DNA from: Caprimulgus europaeus | Taxonomy: Eukaryota; Chordata; Aves; Caprimulgiformes; Caprimulgidae | Reading direction: 5' to 3' | Assembly: GCA_907165065.1 (NCBI GenBank) | Contig: OU015528.1 | Span: 26,122,015-26,186,014 of the forward strand | Length of the DNA: 64,000 nt | In this document: piece after piece, positions 38,301-49,689 of the stretch | How positions within the stretch are numbered: the stretch's first letter is position 1 | How the letters are laid out: every line of letters starts with the position of its first letter | Made by a program: the position numbers and the translations under genes | The notes under the pieces: model-generated | Told to the model about the DNA's origin: nothing | Database searches by the model: none | Seen by the model: only the letters and a program-made list of their open reading frames with translations

Positions 38301-40614
38301 ACACAGAGGGCCTATGGGACGCTGTTGTTACAAAAACTACAGAAACTGTGGAAAATTGTGTTCTTTATAGGATCTGAGTTAGAAGCAAGAAAGAAGCAGA
38401 GGCTGGAACTGAAGAGTGACTAGAAGACCCAGGCTCGAAGCTTTATCTGTACTTGCCTCTATTAGACAGGGCTGAGTCTGAGCACTCCGCCAGTGTAACT
38501 TGTGCTATTGGAGAAGGTTTGCAGAAGCTTACTCCTTGGGAAAATTCCTTTTATTTTCTTATAACTTAACCTGTTCTTTGACTGTTCTGGCCCTTCCTCT
38601 TATACACCACTGATATTTTTGCAAGTAACTTAGATTAATGTAAGCCCAGGTTATAATTAGATGGAAGATAATTTAAACAATAAAATCTTCACATAAAATC
38701 TTACCATTTTTGGCTTCAGTCATCAGAGAAACTATACATATACATCAAACTTAGGTGACTAAGCTAGCTGCCATTATATTACTTGATCACAGTCTAGGTT
38801 ACAGTGGTATGATACTCGGGATTCCAGGCATTTAGCACAGGAAGTTTTGAGCTTTTTTATGTATAGAAATCTGTTCAGGTAATTTCTGGCCTTCTCATCA
38901 CCACATACAGCATCAGGGCTAGTTAGAAAGATCAAATGACCTTTGCATTGGTGGCTACACTACAGCGTGGTTATTTTACATCTCTTCTTGAGCACTGTGG
39001 CCACAAAAGTGCTGCTGCTTTGGAAATTGTGTCAAAGGAAAGCTAGTTCTACCTTATACCCAAGCACGTACTGTGGAAATGTACTGGGTTGAGATATACA
39101 TGTAATTGATGGTCAGCTGTATCATAGCCATCCACATTAATAAATGGGACTATGGTCACATGTGCTGCTTCCAATTTTTAATTGCAAATGTTTCTCCTGG
39201 CAGGCTTAACAATGTTACTGAAGGCTGCTGAATGGCTCTTTTGAGTTTGTTGACATTGTTCTCGTTTGCGTATTTTTCCTTTTTCGACAAGAAAGTTCCA
39301 AGAATTTGTTAAGTGAAAGAGTGATGTGGCAAAGCAAGTTTGTTTTCAACCAGTATGTGCAGGCATTGGGGAAAAGTCAGTTGTGGGGTCTGTCCCATTT
39401 CTGGCGAGGGTTTTGATTTAATTCATTAAGCAGAAGTTTTATGACTTCACTGTACAACAAAGGTAATTTGGCATGAATTTGCAGTAGAATCCTGATTTCC
39501 TGCCAGTGTAGAAATCTTCCCAGGCATATAAATTCTAATTGGGCTTTGATACCCTTAGATATTCACATTTGTTACTAGAAAACCCTGCCTTTCTATCCCA
39601 GCACAGGACCATGTTATCTCCACAGTGGCTCACAACAGTTAGGTTCTGTGCAGCATCAACAGCAGTCCTATTGCTCAAGAAACACCAGAATGGTATTTTC
39701 TGTGTAAGGATGTTGCACAGCCCCTGTGTCCAAGGGCTGCGCTACTGACTGCCATTGCCAAGTTAGCCCTCACATTTTGTAGTGGGCTGATGTTTGGCAA
39801 GTTTGCCCTAAACACCTGAATTCATATGAATTTAGCATCATCTCGCCTTGCAGTTAACTTTTTTAATACAAGAAGGCCTCATCTAGTCTGAGAGGAATTT
39901 GCTGCTTTGCCTGTAGCAGAGATAAACCTTGCTATAGTCTTTCAGTTTTGCCAGGCTATGCTGCATGCACAGCATAATTTTCTCTGATTTTTTATTAGTC
40001 TGTTTGTAGCAAATTATTTCTTCAGTTTGTTTGATTTATATTTTTCTTTCCTTAGAAGAGCAGCAGCTGACTGCGTTAGTCAAATCTTCCTATCTTTGGT
40101 CTTAGTGATTGTATAATGGCTATAGTAGATAATTGAAAAACATTGAAAATCAGCCTTGTTTCTTTTTAGACATCAGAGACATGTTTATTGACATCTTTAT
40201 TAATAACAAAGCTGTGCCAGAAATCCTGTAAAACAGTGCCACAGAAAATGCTGAAACTGAAAATTACCCCTCCTTTTTTATTTGCATTTTATGAGGTGAA
40301 TAAAATATCATGAGAGAAACAATTTTAAATGTCCTTTTTAAATGCTGTTGTTTCTTTCCCATGTTCAGATTCCATTGGGACAGTTCTGGAAGAGTTCAAA
40401 CCATTTCTAATTTTTAACAAAGTTTAAAGAATGTATTCCTTTTCCTAGCCTTATCTTCCCTCTTGCATGGATGCCAAAATAAGGTCCAGTCAATGTCAGC
40501 ACATAGCTTGATGTACTACACAAATAATTCATCCCTCTATGTTTTCCACCCATATTTTTATACTGCCTTTTCTCTTGTGAGTAATCTTTGGTATATTTTT
40601 CTGGTTTTCTCTAG
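29311..40614. other. Unique-looking intronic sequence upstream of the first exon
   Basis: No gene is supported in this 11.3 kb. Purine-rich runs occur at about 30838-30960 and 33770-33860. A GC-richer patch lies at 32000-32440, and a pyrimidine tract at about 36651-36688. A CNE-like stretch is at 37620-37830. The longest frames (33459-33869 + and 33528-33941 -) overlap the purine tract and have biased composition, so I read them as non-coding. Confidence 0.5.
37620..37830. promoter_or_regulatory. Candidate conserved non-coding element (unproven)
   Basis: This is non-repetitive sequence with cataaattagg, gacaatttaaacgag and aaattaaacaggcatgtaaatg, about 2.9 kb before the first exon. Base texture resembles vertebrate intronic enhancers. 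There is no stronger evidence. Confidence 0.2.
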
Positions 40615-40868
40615 GTCAATGGGAAGGACCTCTCCAAGGCCACTCACGAAGAGGCAGTGGAAGCTTTTCGCAATGCCAAGGAGCCAATTGTAGTTCAGGT
40701 TTTACGAAGAGCCCCAGCTAGCAAAGCTCATGGTAGCTCTCAGGACTTTAGGCTTGTGGATGCCAGCACTCAAACTGACATCACTTTCGAGCACGTTATG
40801 GCTTTGGCTAAACTAAGGCCTTCCACACCACCAGTTCCTGATATCTGCCCTTTTCTACTTTCAGACAG
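40615..40868 (+). CDS. PDZRN4: PDZRN-family exon: end of PDZ1 and following linker
   Basis: PDZRN3/PDZRN4 (LNX3/LNX4) proteins are E3 ubiquitin ligases with an N-terminal RING, zinc-finger and two PDZ domains. This exon is 254 bp: 84 codons plus two bases, incoming phase 0. It opens with [18 protein letters not shown], the last strand and carboxylate-side helix of PDZ1, then [12 protein letters not shown], the final strand. Next comes a linker with the family hallmarks [19 protein letters not shown] and [13 protein letters not shown]. The acceptor is tttctctag|GTC and the donor GACAG|gtatga. The paralogue call is by memory: residues such as [19 protein letters not shown] differ from what I recall of the highly conserved PDZRN3, favouring PDZRN4. 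If unspliced, the frame stops after 9 intronic codons. Confidence 0.9.
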
Positions 40869-41457
40869 GTATGACTTATCTTCTCCTGCTATTTAACTGT
40901 GGGATTAAGGTATTGCAGTGGTAGGCTTGTAGCCTTCTCTTGAAAAAATCAGGAACACCGTAAATAAACTATAAATGTCTTTGATATCACTGTCCCATTT
41001 GGGCTTCAGTTTTCCTAAACTCTGTTCATGGATTAGAGCTACAGGAAGGAGCCTTGGTCATGTTTACTTTGTGTTCATATGTTTGTTCATCCAAAGCTAA
41101 GCCCTAGTCAAGAAGAAAAACACTTCTGTGCTTCTTCAAACCTAGAAAGAGCTGTTTTATTGCTTTCTGTTCTTACAAATTTCTTACCAAAAAGTCAAGG
41201 AAAGTATTTAATTTAAAGGTTCCCTTATCAAAAGCAAAGCAATTCTAAAAATATAAGAGATCAAAAGTACAATTTCACCTGTCATATGGCAAATGATATG
41301 AATTATGTTATCCTTCAGTCGAATTCTTTGAAACTGAATTGAATGCAAACATCAGCAGGTGGTGCTTATACAAAAATAGGATGTAGGCTTCTTCCTCTTT
41401 GGAGTCCACCTCATGAGTAACGTCACCTAGTGATTGACCCTTGCCCTCTGTCTGTAG

Positions 41458-41644
41458 CCAGCAGAACTGTGATAGCCCTAGAGCTTTTCCACTGAAATCC
41501 AGCTATGCCGTGCATCTCTGCAGAGTTGATGCTAATGGAGAATGTACCACTTTTGACTTCGATGTTGATCCATTTTTAGAAGTTCTAGGCAAACTGGGTA
41601 GATTATTATCTCAGAGAGAACTTGCCAGCCAAATGCTGGATTGA
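41458..41644 (+). CDS. Candidate alternative terminal exon of the PDZRN gene
   Basis: An acceptor is visible: branch-like tgattgac, then cccttgccctctgtctgtag just before 41458. Joined to the exon ending at 40868 (phase 2, bases AG), the first base C completes the same Ser codon as in the normal transcript. The frame then stays open for 62 codons and stops at TGA 41642-41644. The frame is closed by a stop at 41435, just upstream of the acceptor. The peptide is compositionally protein-like: SYAVHLCRVDANGECTTFDF, then an amphipathic stretch DPFLEVLGKLGRLLSQREL. Sense AATAAA hexamers follow at 42280-42285, 42286-42291 and 42344-42349, inside the antisense LTR. I do not recognise the peptide. About 62 open codons occur by chance in roughly 2 % of random starts at this base composition, so transcript evidence decides. 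Confidence 0.3.
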
Positions 41645-42134
41645 GCCTACCACTTACTGCTGCACAGCTAGGAACATGATACATATATAGTTTTGGTGGT
41701 TACTGGATATTACTGAACTGTGGGCTAGTGTGATTGAAATTCCTGTGCCCATAGCATGGGGAAAAGTTTCCTACCTCTGCTATGATAGATCCACGCTGGA
41801 TGCTGGTTGGGATCAGCCTTGGGTCCAAGGCTTTATCTAAGTGCACATTGTAAAGACCTCATTCTTTGTGCTTCAAACCCATTTAACAGTGCAGTTTACT
41901 GACATTTTTAACGGTGAAGTTATGCAAATGCACTTTACCACCTTGTCATCACTTTAAAAGAAGATAATGCGAGCTGGTTCATGCGACTTCGTGAGCCATT
42001 TGTGAGCCTGGTGCAGGTTGTAGATTTTGGACATTCAAGACTTTATAACCAGATAATTAGTGAGTTACCCCTGGCCACAATGTAGCATTTGAATCTGGAG
42101 CTAGCTACCTTTATGACCATAAGGAGTCACAAAT

Positions 42135-42793
42135 TGTCACAACATAGTGGTTGCACTTGTCTAGCACTTGGCTAGCAGCCAAACACAGCCGTTCACTCAC
42201 TCTCCACACCTAGGGGAGAGGGGAGAGAATTGGGGGCAAGGGTAAGGAGACTCGTACGTTGAGATAAGAAAAATTTAATAATAAAAATAAAATTAAACTG
42301 AAAATAATACTGATACTAAAATAGTTATGATAGTAATAATAGTAATAAAATATGTAAATGAGCAATACACACTTCAATTGCTCACCACCTGCCAACCAAG
42401 CCCAGCCTGTTCCCAGATAACGATCCCAGAGTAGTGACAATCCCAAACTGAAACTGCAATCCTAGAAGAGTGAGAGCCTGAACCAAAGTCAGAGAGAGAC
42501 AAAAGAGGAGACCCTCATTAATATACTGGACAAGACATTATATGATATGGAATATCCCATTGGCATATCCAAATGCTAGTTTAGCTTATTAATTTAAATA
42601 TTCCTTGCCCCCTTAGATCTTCCACTTGTAGACTGACAAAACATGAAGTCACTCACTTACAGCAACAAAAATGCAAACACTGGTGTGTTATCAGTGTCTC
42701 TCTCATAACAAGTCCCAGGCTGAAAGCAAAACGCAGCTTTATTCTAGCTACTAAAAAGAAACATATCTCTGTCCCAGCTGAAAACCAGGACAG
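42135..42793 (-). mobile_element. Solo LTR, same family as 819-1467, inverted, inside the PDZRN intron
   Basis: On the minus strand it starts TGTCCTGGTTTTCAGCTG (right edge 42793) and ends near ...GTGACA at 42135, matching the 819-1467 copy along its length. Shared landmarks include the AATATCCCATTGGCATATCC block (42549-42568) and the TTATCTCAACGTACGAG block. It is antisense to the host gene. The flanks acaaat (42129-42134) and gacaat (42794-42799) may be a decayed 6-bp target duplication. No internal retroviral sequence remains. Its A-rich antisense R region gives three AATAAA hexamers on the gene's sense strand. Confidence 0.85.
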
Positions 42794-43068
42794 ACAATCA
42801 AGTAGTTTGGCCCAAAACAGACCTTTTTAAGAAATCACCCTGTGTAAATCTGACAAAGACAAACCCAGCAAAATGAACACAGACAGAGTATGACCTTTTG
42901 AAAAGAAAACAGCCCATGCTACATCTTGGTACAGTTCCTTTCAGACTGTCAGGCCATTCAGAGTAGAAATGAGAAAACTACAGAGAAGTGGATTTTTTTT
43001 AATCACTTTTTAATTTAATAAAACCTATTGTCTCATGTACTGTTGTTGTACTGCTTTGTTCCACATAG

Positions 43069-43171
43069 CTGCCATTCTCTTCATCCAGCGGAGCATGAAT
43101 TTTATGAAGGTAATGAATATCTTTCCAGCCTGCCTGCTGATGCAGATAGAGCAGAGGACTTTGAGTATGAG
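43069..43171 (+). CDS. PDZRN4: PDZRN-family exon: linker between PDZ1 and PDZ2
   Basis: This 103-bp exon supplies one base to finish a Ser codon plus 34 codons, leaving phase 0. It encodes CHSLHPAEHEFYEGNEYLSS and LPADADRAEDFEYE, the conserved acidic linker that precedes PDZ2 in PDZRN3/4. The acceptor is ccacatag|CTG and the donor TATGAG|gtaaga. In known family members the next exon begins EVELCRVSSQ. I looked for it downstream and did not find it in this window, so the following intron exceeds 20.8 kb. Intron retention would add about 27 codons before a stop at 43250-43252. Confidence 0.93.
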
Positions 43172-44699
43172 GTAAGATCACTGGCACACTGCAACCTCTC
43201 TTTCTGTTATTACAGATATGATATTTGCACAGCTGATAGCAAGCTCCTCTGAGAAAAATAAGAGTGGAAATACTTCTTAAAAAATCATCACCAAAGACTA
43301 TTTTATACCTGTGTAATGTCACAGGCTTTACTGGGGTTAGGCTACACACGTGAAATGTGAAAGAAGAATTCTGCAGTGGGTGGCTACATACAAATCCAGG
43401 AGGTTTTAAATATGTTCCCTCATTGTGTAGTGGAGACTGTAAATCAGATGCTTTGCTTTTGTAGCTTTAACACTTTAAAACAGGCCTTTCCAAAATTAAA
43501 AATGGTAATTGGAAGCTTAACTACTTTCTGCACACTCCCCCCACTCCCTAATTTTAAGAATCAACAAGTTGGCCTTGTATCTCATGCCTTAGGGATCAGT
43601 CTTCCAGATATGTGGGTGTGTACTTGCGTGTTTGTAAAATCAGGCTACAACTTTGAAAATTAAAACAATTTCAATTATTTGCTTTTTAATATTTGACATT
43701 GTAAGTATTGCAATTATAAGAAATTGTCTCTGTGCCACAAATCTCCCTGTGCTGTTAATGCATTGTATTCTCCAGTGACAAGGGTGAATGTGTTTCTGAG
43801 TGACTGGAAAATCATTATGTAAGGCTTCCCAAAGTGCTAACACGTGATTGGTGATGTTGCTTTTCATTAGATTTTCATTTTAATATCTAAATAGTCTTCT
43901 TGTTGGCCAGTCATTAGCTTTTGATGTGTTCCACTATCACTGAGTAACAAATATTTAGTAGGGACAGGCATAGGAAGCAGATGGTTCTTTTTATTATTAA
44001 ACAGTGCTGAGTCTTTGCATAAGTTCAAGTTACTGTATTTTAAATAAGAGTGATTATAAATAATTAAGTATATTTAATACGAGATTTAAAATAACCTATC
44101 TTCCTGTTTGCTCTACCTTAAGAAGCCATTTTAAAGGTTTCATATAGCTGCTTGACATTTGAAAATTAAACGAATGGCAAAAGCTTTGGCAAATATGCAG
44201 TGTGCTCACTTTTATCATGTCTTTAGCAGCTAAGGTGCTCTATTGCAAGTTCAGCCCATTGTTCTTCTCTTCTAGCAGCCTAGGGAATCTGAAGTTCTTC
44301 CCTCAGGAAGCAGAAAAATCAAATAACATCTACTTAGTGAATCGCAATCAGAACAAGCAAACTTTTATTTGAACTCCTCAAAAAATCATTGCTAGGGATT
44401 AGTGAAATCATTATTTCTTGACGGTTAGGTTTTGGTGTGATATACTCTCACAGCACAAGAGTCCCAGAGCTTAAGTTCTGTGTTTGACTCCCCATGTGTA
44501 ATATAATATTAAATTTCTCTGTCAAGTGTGTTTATAGTACTTCTTCCTTAAATGTCATCAAAACTATTTTTCTAGTAGTATTTAAATAAACTAGTAATGT
44601 AAGCATCTAGAAAGAATATTAAAAAAAATTGTTAGGTAAAAATAATTTCCACCATTTAATCAGAATATTAGTGACATATTAAAATGCTAACAGATTTCA

Positions 44700-44930
44700 A
44701 ATTTTTAAAGAGTCCACCTGGTGGAATCAAGTCCTCTTTATGGCCATTATTAATCCCTAATAATCGGTGGCATAAATATTGTGACAACAGCAAATGTTTG
44801 GGCAGGTTCTCAGTTGCCTGTAGTCTCTACTAATCACACCATCATAGTCATTAATTTGCTGTCAGCTGTGATTCAGTTGCCCAAGGCAAATTCACTGAGC
44901 GATTGAAATAATAAATAGGGAAGGAACTGT
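44700..44930. promoter_or_regulatory. Candidate conserved non-coding element (unproven)
   Basis: This is dense in homeodomain-type cores with varied flanks (cattattaatccctaataatcggtgg, agtcattaatttgctgtcagctgtgattc, with TGTCAGCTGTGA combining a TALE-like TGTCA and a CAGCTG E-box). There is no repeat structure. It lies about 1.6 kb after the second exon. It is the most enhancer-like texture in the window by eye, but this is inference only. Confidence 0.28.
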
Positions 44931-47900
44931 CTAGCTTCTTTTGAGAAGAATACTTTCTGCTAAATATGAAAGTTTTGAAGGAGAAACAAGAACATCTTGG
45001 AACCTTTAACTAGCAGAGCTCTAAACATGAAAGACATTCCCAAAATTTAAGCTCATATAGTAATAATAGGATTTAGGTTACTCATTGGTTGTATTATCTG
45101 TTATTTCAGGTCCTTTTAAGATATTATTAAGCTCTCTTGCCGCATTTAGGTAGCTGGAAAAATTATCCCCAGAGATATATAGCTCCATCCAAAAAAAGGT
45201 CTCATAAAGGACAGAATCAAAAGGGATTTACTAGCTGCTGTTGTTGATCAGAGGAGGAGCAGCAGGACAGTGAGTAGAGCAGAGGCTATGGTCCAATGTC
45301 TAGTATTGACTTAGGTGTACCCTGCTGTGGCCACTCAGTCCTACCCTTGCCTTGATGTTTTCTGGCCTCTCAGTTACGCCAGCATTATTTTTTATGGAAC
45401 AGATGTGTGAGGTAATCCCATAAGTTTTTAAAAATAGATTTTTAGAAGGGTTGTGTTTAACCTAGTCCAGCTGCCTGATCTGATGTCCAACATAGCTCCA
45501 CAAGTTGCTGTGCTGTGACAGCAGCATCAGGAAAAGGACAACTGCTCAAGCACTTGGGAAGACAACTTATAAAATCAGCATTGTTCATCCATCTAAGGGT
45601 GAAAGCAGCACGAAGAGAGGGTGCAGAAGCTCTACTTAAGCCACCCTGCAGGCTGCAGGCTGGGTGGGAGAAGCACAGAGCGTTCTCTATCTCACAGTAT
45701 TTTATTTCCTCTCTGTTTAGGGGAAAATACGTTTATTGTTATTGCTGTGCTTTCGGTAGGAGGAGGATTGTATCAGTGCTCCCTGATTTTATAATTGTTT
45801 TTTCTTCATGACAACTTTCTGGTGTGAACCTTGGCTAATCACGCACAGCAAAAAACCTACCTGGTGTGAGGAGTCCCATTGTACTAAAAGGATACAGATA
45901 AGCAGCTCACAGACCTCCATGGCAATCTTAATAATTTTTAAATGGACTCAAAGCTAAACCTGGAGATTTCAGAAAGGGACTGAAACAAGATAGTGAGCAG
46001 AAAAAGAACTAGAGCAACACCTTGTTATTTCCTAGAAATGATTTATAAGTTAAGAATGTATCTGTTCTGATACACAAATGCAAAATACTCAGCCAAATTA
46101 GGAAGTGAAGAAATAAGTTGACTAGCAAGAGAGGTGCTGCAAACAAGAATGTTTTCCAAGATAGGAAATGTCCTGGAAAGCTTTGAGCAGCTTGGAACTT
46201 GCTTACAGATATGTGCTGGCATTTAATACCTGAGTTACCACCATAAGAAAGAAACAGGAGTATCACATATGATAGCCAGCAGTGGGGATATGGACTTATA
46301 CTTGCCAATGGATTTGGTAGGATTAGACACTTACAAGATTCTTCTACTCCATTTGTAAGCTAGAAAAACCCAGTGGGTTGTGCTCAGATTGTCGCAGTGC
46401 AATAAACTCAAGTATGAGCCAATTGTCTTGGAAGAATGAACTCCCTGGGAGGCTCATTAGGCTCCATACAGTAGTATACTTTAAACAAATGGCTGGGAAG
46501 ATTATGAAGCTGGGGAATTGTTGATAGCCAGTTTGAGTATCCTTATGTTGCTGCTGCAAAACTTGTCCTAAAAGACAAAGATTTGCTGTTCTGGCATAGC
46601 CAGATACCCATGAGGACTTTAAAGATAAAGCAGGAACTGACTGATTTGTAAATGCTCAGCTGGACTTGCAGTCAATATCACTGAAGGAGAGCCAAAGATA
46701 TTCAGGACAAACCCACCCAGTCTGGCTGTGAGTGGCTGTTGTGCTGCTGGAATTACATCATGTGATGTTAGAGTACACATCACCCTCTGGTACCAAGGAG
46801 GTGAAAGGACTAAAAGCATCACAGCCCCCAGTAAATCTGTGCTAAATATAACTCTAAAATTTGTCCATGTAAGAAGAACAGAGGATACTGGTGCTAGAGA
46901 GGAGTAAATAAGCTAATGGCCGTGCACTTCTTTAATAACATTTCTGAACCTACTATCCAGGAGAGGGAAACATCATATACTTGGTTTGGAATGTTGGCAG
47001 TAATACAGAAATGAAGGGAAGAAAGTTACTTAAATGGTGGAACAATGAAAAAAATAGGTTAAAAAAACCCCAAAGGATGTTGTAAAGACAAAGTTGGACA
47101 AAAGAAAGCATCATTGATGTCTGGTTCTACATATACAATCTAAGGAGACTGCCTTTCAACAAGGGCAGAAGAAAATATGATGTTACAGGCACAAGCAGAT
47201 AGTGTCGTTTAGTCAACAGGTCCAAGGGCAGAGACCTTCATACCACCTACGTACTGAAGTAGCTTTTAAGCAAAAGTAAAACAAAAAAGTAAAAAAAAGT
47301 TAAAAAAACAAAACCAAACTGTCTCTCCAGCTTTTAAAATCTCATATATCTGAGTAGGAAAAGATTCTTATTTCTAGCTGAATGCTTCTTAGAAACAGCA
47401 AAAGTAGACATCCTTTAGAAGAAATAGCAGTGAGTCAAGGTAATTGTTGTTGCATATATGAGGAAGAGTAGGCTGAAGTTTGCTCTCAGAAGTGGCGGGC
47501 ATTTTTTGGAGGGAGGTTGGGTGTTACTCGATGTAGACATGTGAAGGAGACCAGCATACTTGCCTAAAAGACTTTCCAGCCCTGACTTTTCTTTCTTTTG
47601 GGCAAAGGCACAAATGGTTGCTTCAGTACAATAACAGCTTGCAAGAGTCATCGGTCCACCATGCCAGTATTGACATTTTCAGAGTGAAAAAGGCAGAGTG
47701 GTGTTAGCCTGCCCATGTCTCATTATTCCAGTTTTAATGCATGCAAATGATAGTGCTGACAGATTGGGGCAGTATTAAGACCACTACCTGGGATAAGTTG
47801 CTAAGGATTGAGTTGACCCTGTATGAAATTACAAGGTACTCTGATGCATTTCACCTAAGGTCTTAGAAACCTTGCTCAGGAAATTAGTGCGTGTCACTAA

Positions 47901-49032
47901 ATCAAAAGACAACCACGTTGTCTGTTGAGGCGTGCAGGTGAAATTTTTCTGTGATCAGTCTTTATGAAGCCTTTTGTGTCCAGACAATGAAAGGATCAGA
48001 GGTCCTGCAGGAAGCAGCAGCCACAAAAGAGCATAGTATTTTGAGAAAAAGCCATGTGACACTTTTCCCACCTGGTGCCTCTGTGAAACTTGGAGCATGC
48101 ACTAGAAACTACACACCTGCCATTTTAATTCCTCCTATGCTTTGGAAAAATAGGACTTCTAGAAATCAGAAGATTCATATGAAGGTTGCTTTACTCCATC
48201 ATCCGTATCTCTTCCTAAGCAGAGCAAACCATAGTGCTCTGAGGATTGTTTTAATACCTCAGGGCAAAAATGAATACTCTTTAAATTCATTTTGTGCTTT
48301 GTAGACCCAGGGGACAGATTTTCAGTCAGAATAAGGAAATAAATGTGTGTGTGTATGCATGTTGAATGTAAGTGCTAATTTATGATTATGCACAGCCGTT
48401 CATTTAAAAGTTTTGATAAGTGTCTGCACTCATAAATCTGTTAACTGTAACTGTAGATTCATCCTTTAAGTTTACCACTGGCCTTATCCAAACCCACTGA
48501 AATTGCTAAGGTTTCCTATTGACCTGAGCATTTCTGGATCAGATGCTGTCAGCTGTTTTCATAAATTACTAAAAACAGGCATTGGAAAGAGAAAAGCTAG
48601 AAAACTTTGTGAATTGTCCACGAGTAAGGTTTTGTGTAGACCTCTTCTCACTGAGCACTTAAAATTCCTGTAGGGGAGAATTTTATCCTGTTCTCTTCAT
48701 TTCTCTTACTTTATCTGAGCATTTCAGCAGGTGCAATTGGTTTGCTCTTCCAGTAACACGTCCTGTCATGATGAGGGAAGGTATTTCAGGTGGAAATTCA
48801 GATTTCTATTTCTGTGACCTAACGCTTTTGAAATGATCGATTTTATTGGTATTTTTTCCTTAGAACAAAGGAAGGAGTAATTTTGTTCAGATTAGCAGTC
48901 AGAATGAGGCTGTTTATCTGAATAGTTACTTGAAAGTGTAAGTATTTGTGGGTTGAGGCCTTCATGGGCCAATAAAGCGTGGTCTCCGGTGACTTTCTGA
49001 AAGTCCCACCACTGCTGTAATAGGCCAGGAGA

Positions 49033-49152
49033 GACCTGCCTGCCCTGTGAATTTGTATTTAAGGCCTTTTTAACACATGGAATATTTAACCAATAACCCA
49101 GATCTGTCTGTCTTGTAAATACATTTTTAGGGCCTTTTTAACATGAGGATTA
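49033..49152. repeat. Diverged tandem duplication, about 68-bp period
   Basis: Positions 49033-49084 and 49101-49152 align at a constant offset of 68 bases, roughly 70 % identical by eye. Both contain the anchor ggcctttttaaca (about 49063 and 49131) and a ctg(c/t)ctg(c/t)c(c/t)tgt(g/a)aa block. It is not a simple repeat and not a recognised transposon. Confidence 0.6.
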
Positions 49153-49689
49153 CTGAGCTGATAGCCTGTAACAACTCCCTTCAGAGCTGTGATAGCCTGC
49201 AAACACCCGTGTGAGAGCATTACAGGCACTTGTAGCAACACAATTGGAGCTCCTGCTTCAATTGCTAACACCTGAATAAACAGTTTTTATGGAAACAGCT
49301 TCTGTCCACACACTGACAGCACTTCCAATCACTGCAGTCAGGCTCTTTTGTTTTGTTACCTGATGAGTGTTTCTGTACAATGAAGCTATCCCAAAAGATG
49401 GATGTGTAACCATCAAAATGGAAAATATTTCTTAGGTCAGAGTTTTCTAGAAATTCCTTACATGTAGCATGGGATTTCTCTTCACAGCTATTAAGTAATG
49501 TTTTTTTTTAATTAATAGTACAAAGGGATGAGAGAGAGAGAGAAACCTTGTTTAGGCAGGGATCACTCAAGCCAAGTTCCGGCCATGTTCAGGTAGGATG
49601 ACAGTGATGAGAAAGGGCAGAACTACCCTAATACCTCCGTGACCTGCTATCAGGTTGTGCTTGTTTCTTCTGTATTTCCTACTGTGGTT

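Larger units (their letters stand above)
1..40614 (+). other. PDZRN4: Long upstream intron of the PDZRN-family gene (3' part)
   Basis: This stretch precedes the first recognisable exon and ends in a strong acceptor (pyrimidine-rich ...tggttttctctag at 40602-40614). The exon that follows starts inside PDZ1, so the upstream coding exons must lie outside the window and the whole stretch is inferred to be intron. I found no convincing coding exon in it. Open frames here are either CR1 reverse-transcriptase remnants or of lengths expected by chance in AT-rich DNA. It holds CR1 copies, one solo LTR, a SINE relic, homopolymers and several CNE-like stretches, listed separately. An alternative first exon or a small nested non-coding gene cannot be excluded from sequence alone. 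Confidence 0.75.
40869..43068 (+). other. PDZRN4: Short intron between the two PDZRN exons
   Basis: The 2.2-kb intron is bounded by GT at 40869 and AG at 43067-43068 (ttgttccacatag). The phase is 2 on both sides: AG from the first exon joins C from the second to make a Ser codon. It contains the candidate alternative terminal exon at 41458-41644 and an antisense solo LTR at 42135-42793. The remainder shows no recognisable features. Confidence 0.9.

Noticed and set aside
45430..45500. Phrase aacctagtccagctgcctgatc resembling a CR1 3' region
   Set aside because: Too short, and the flanks do not continue the CR1 order.
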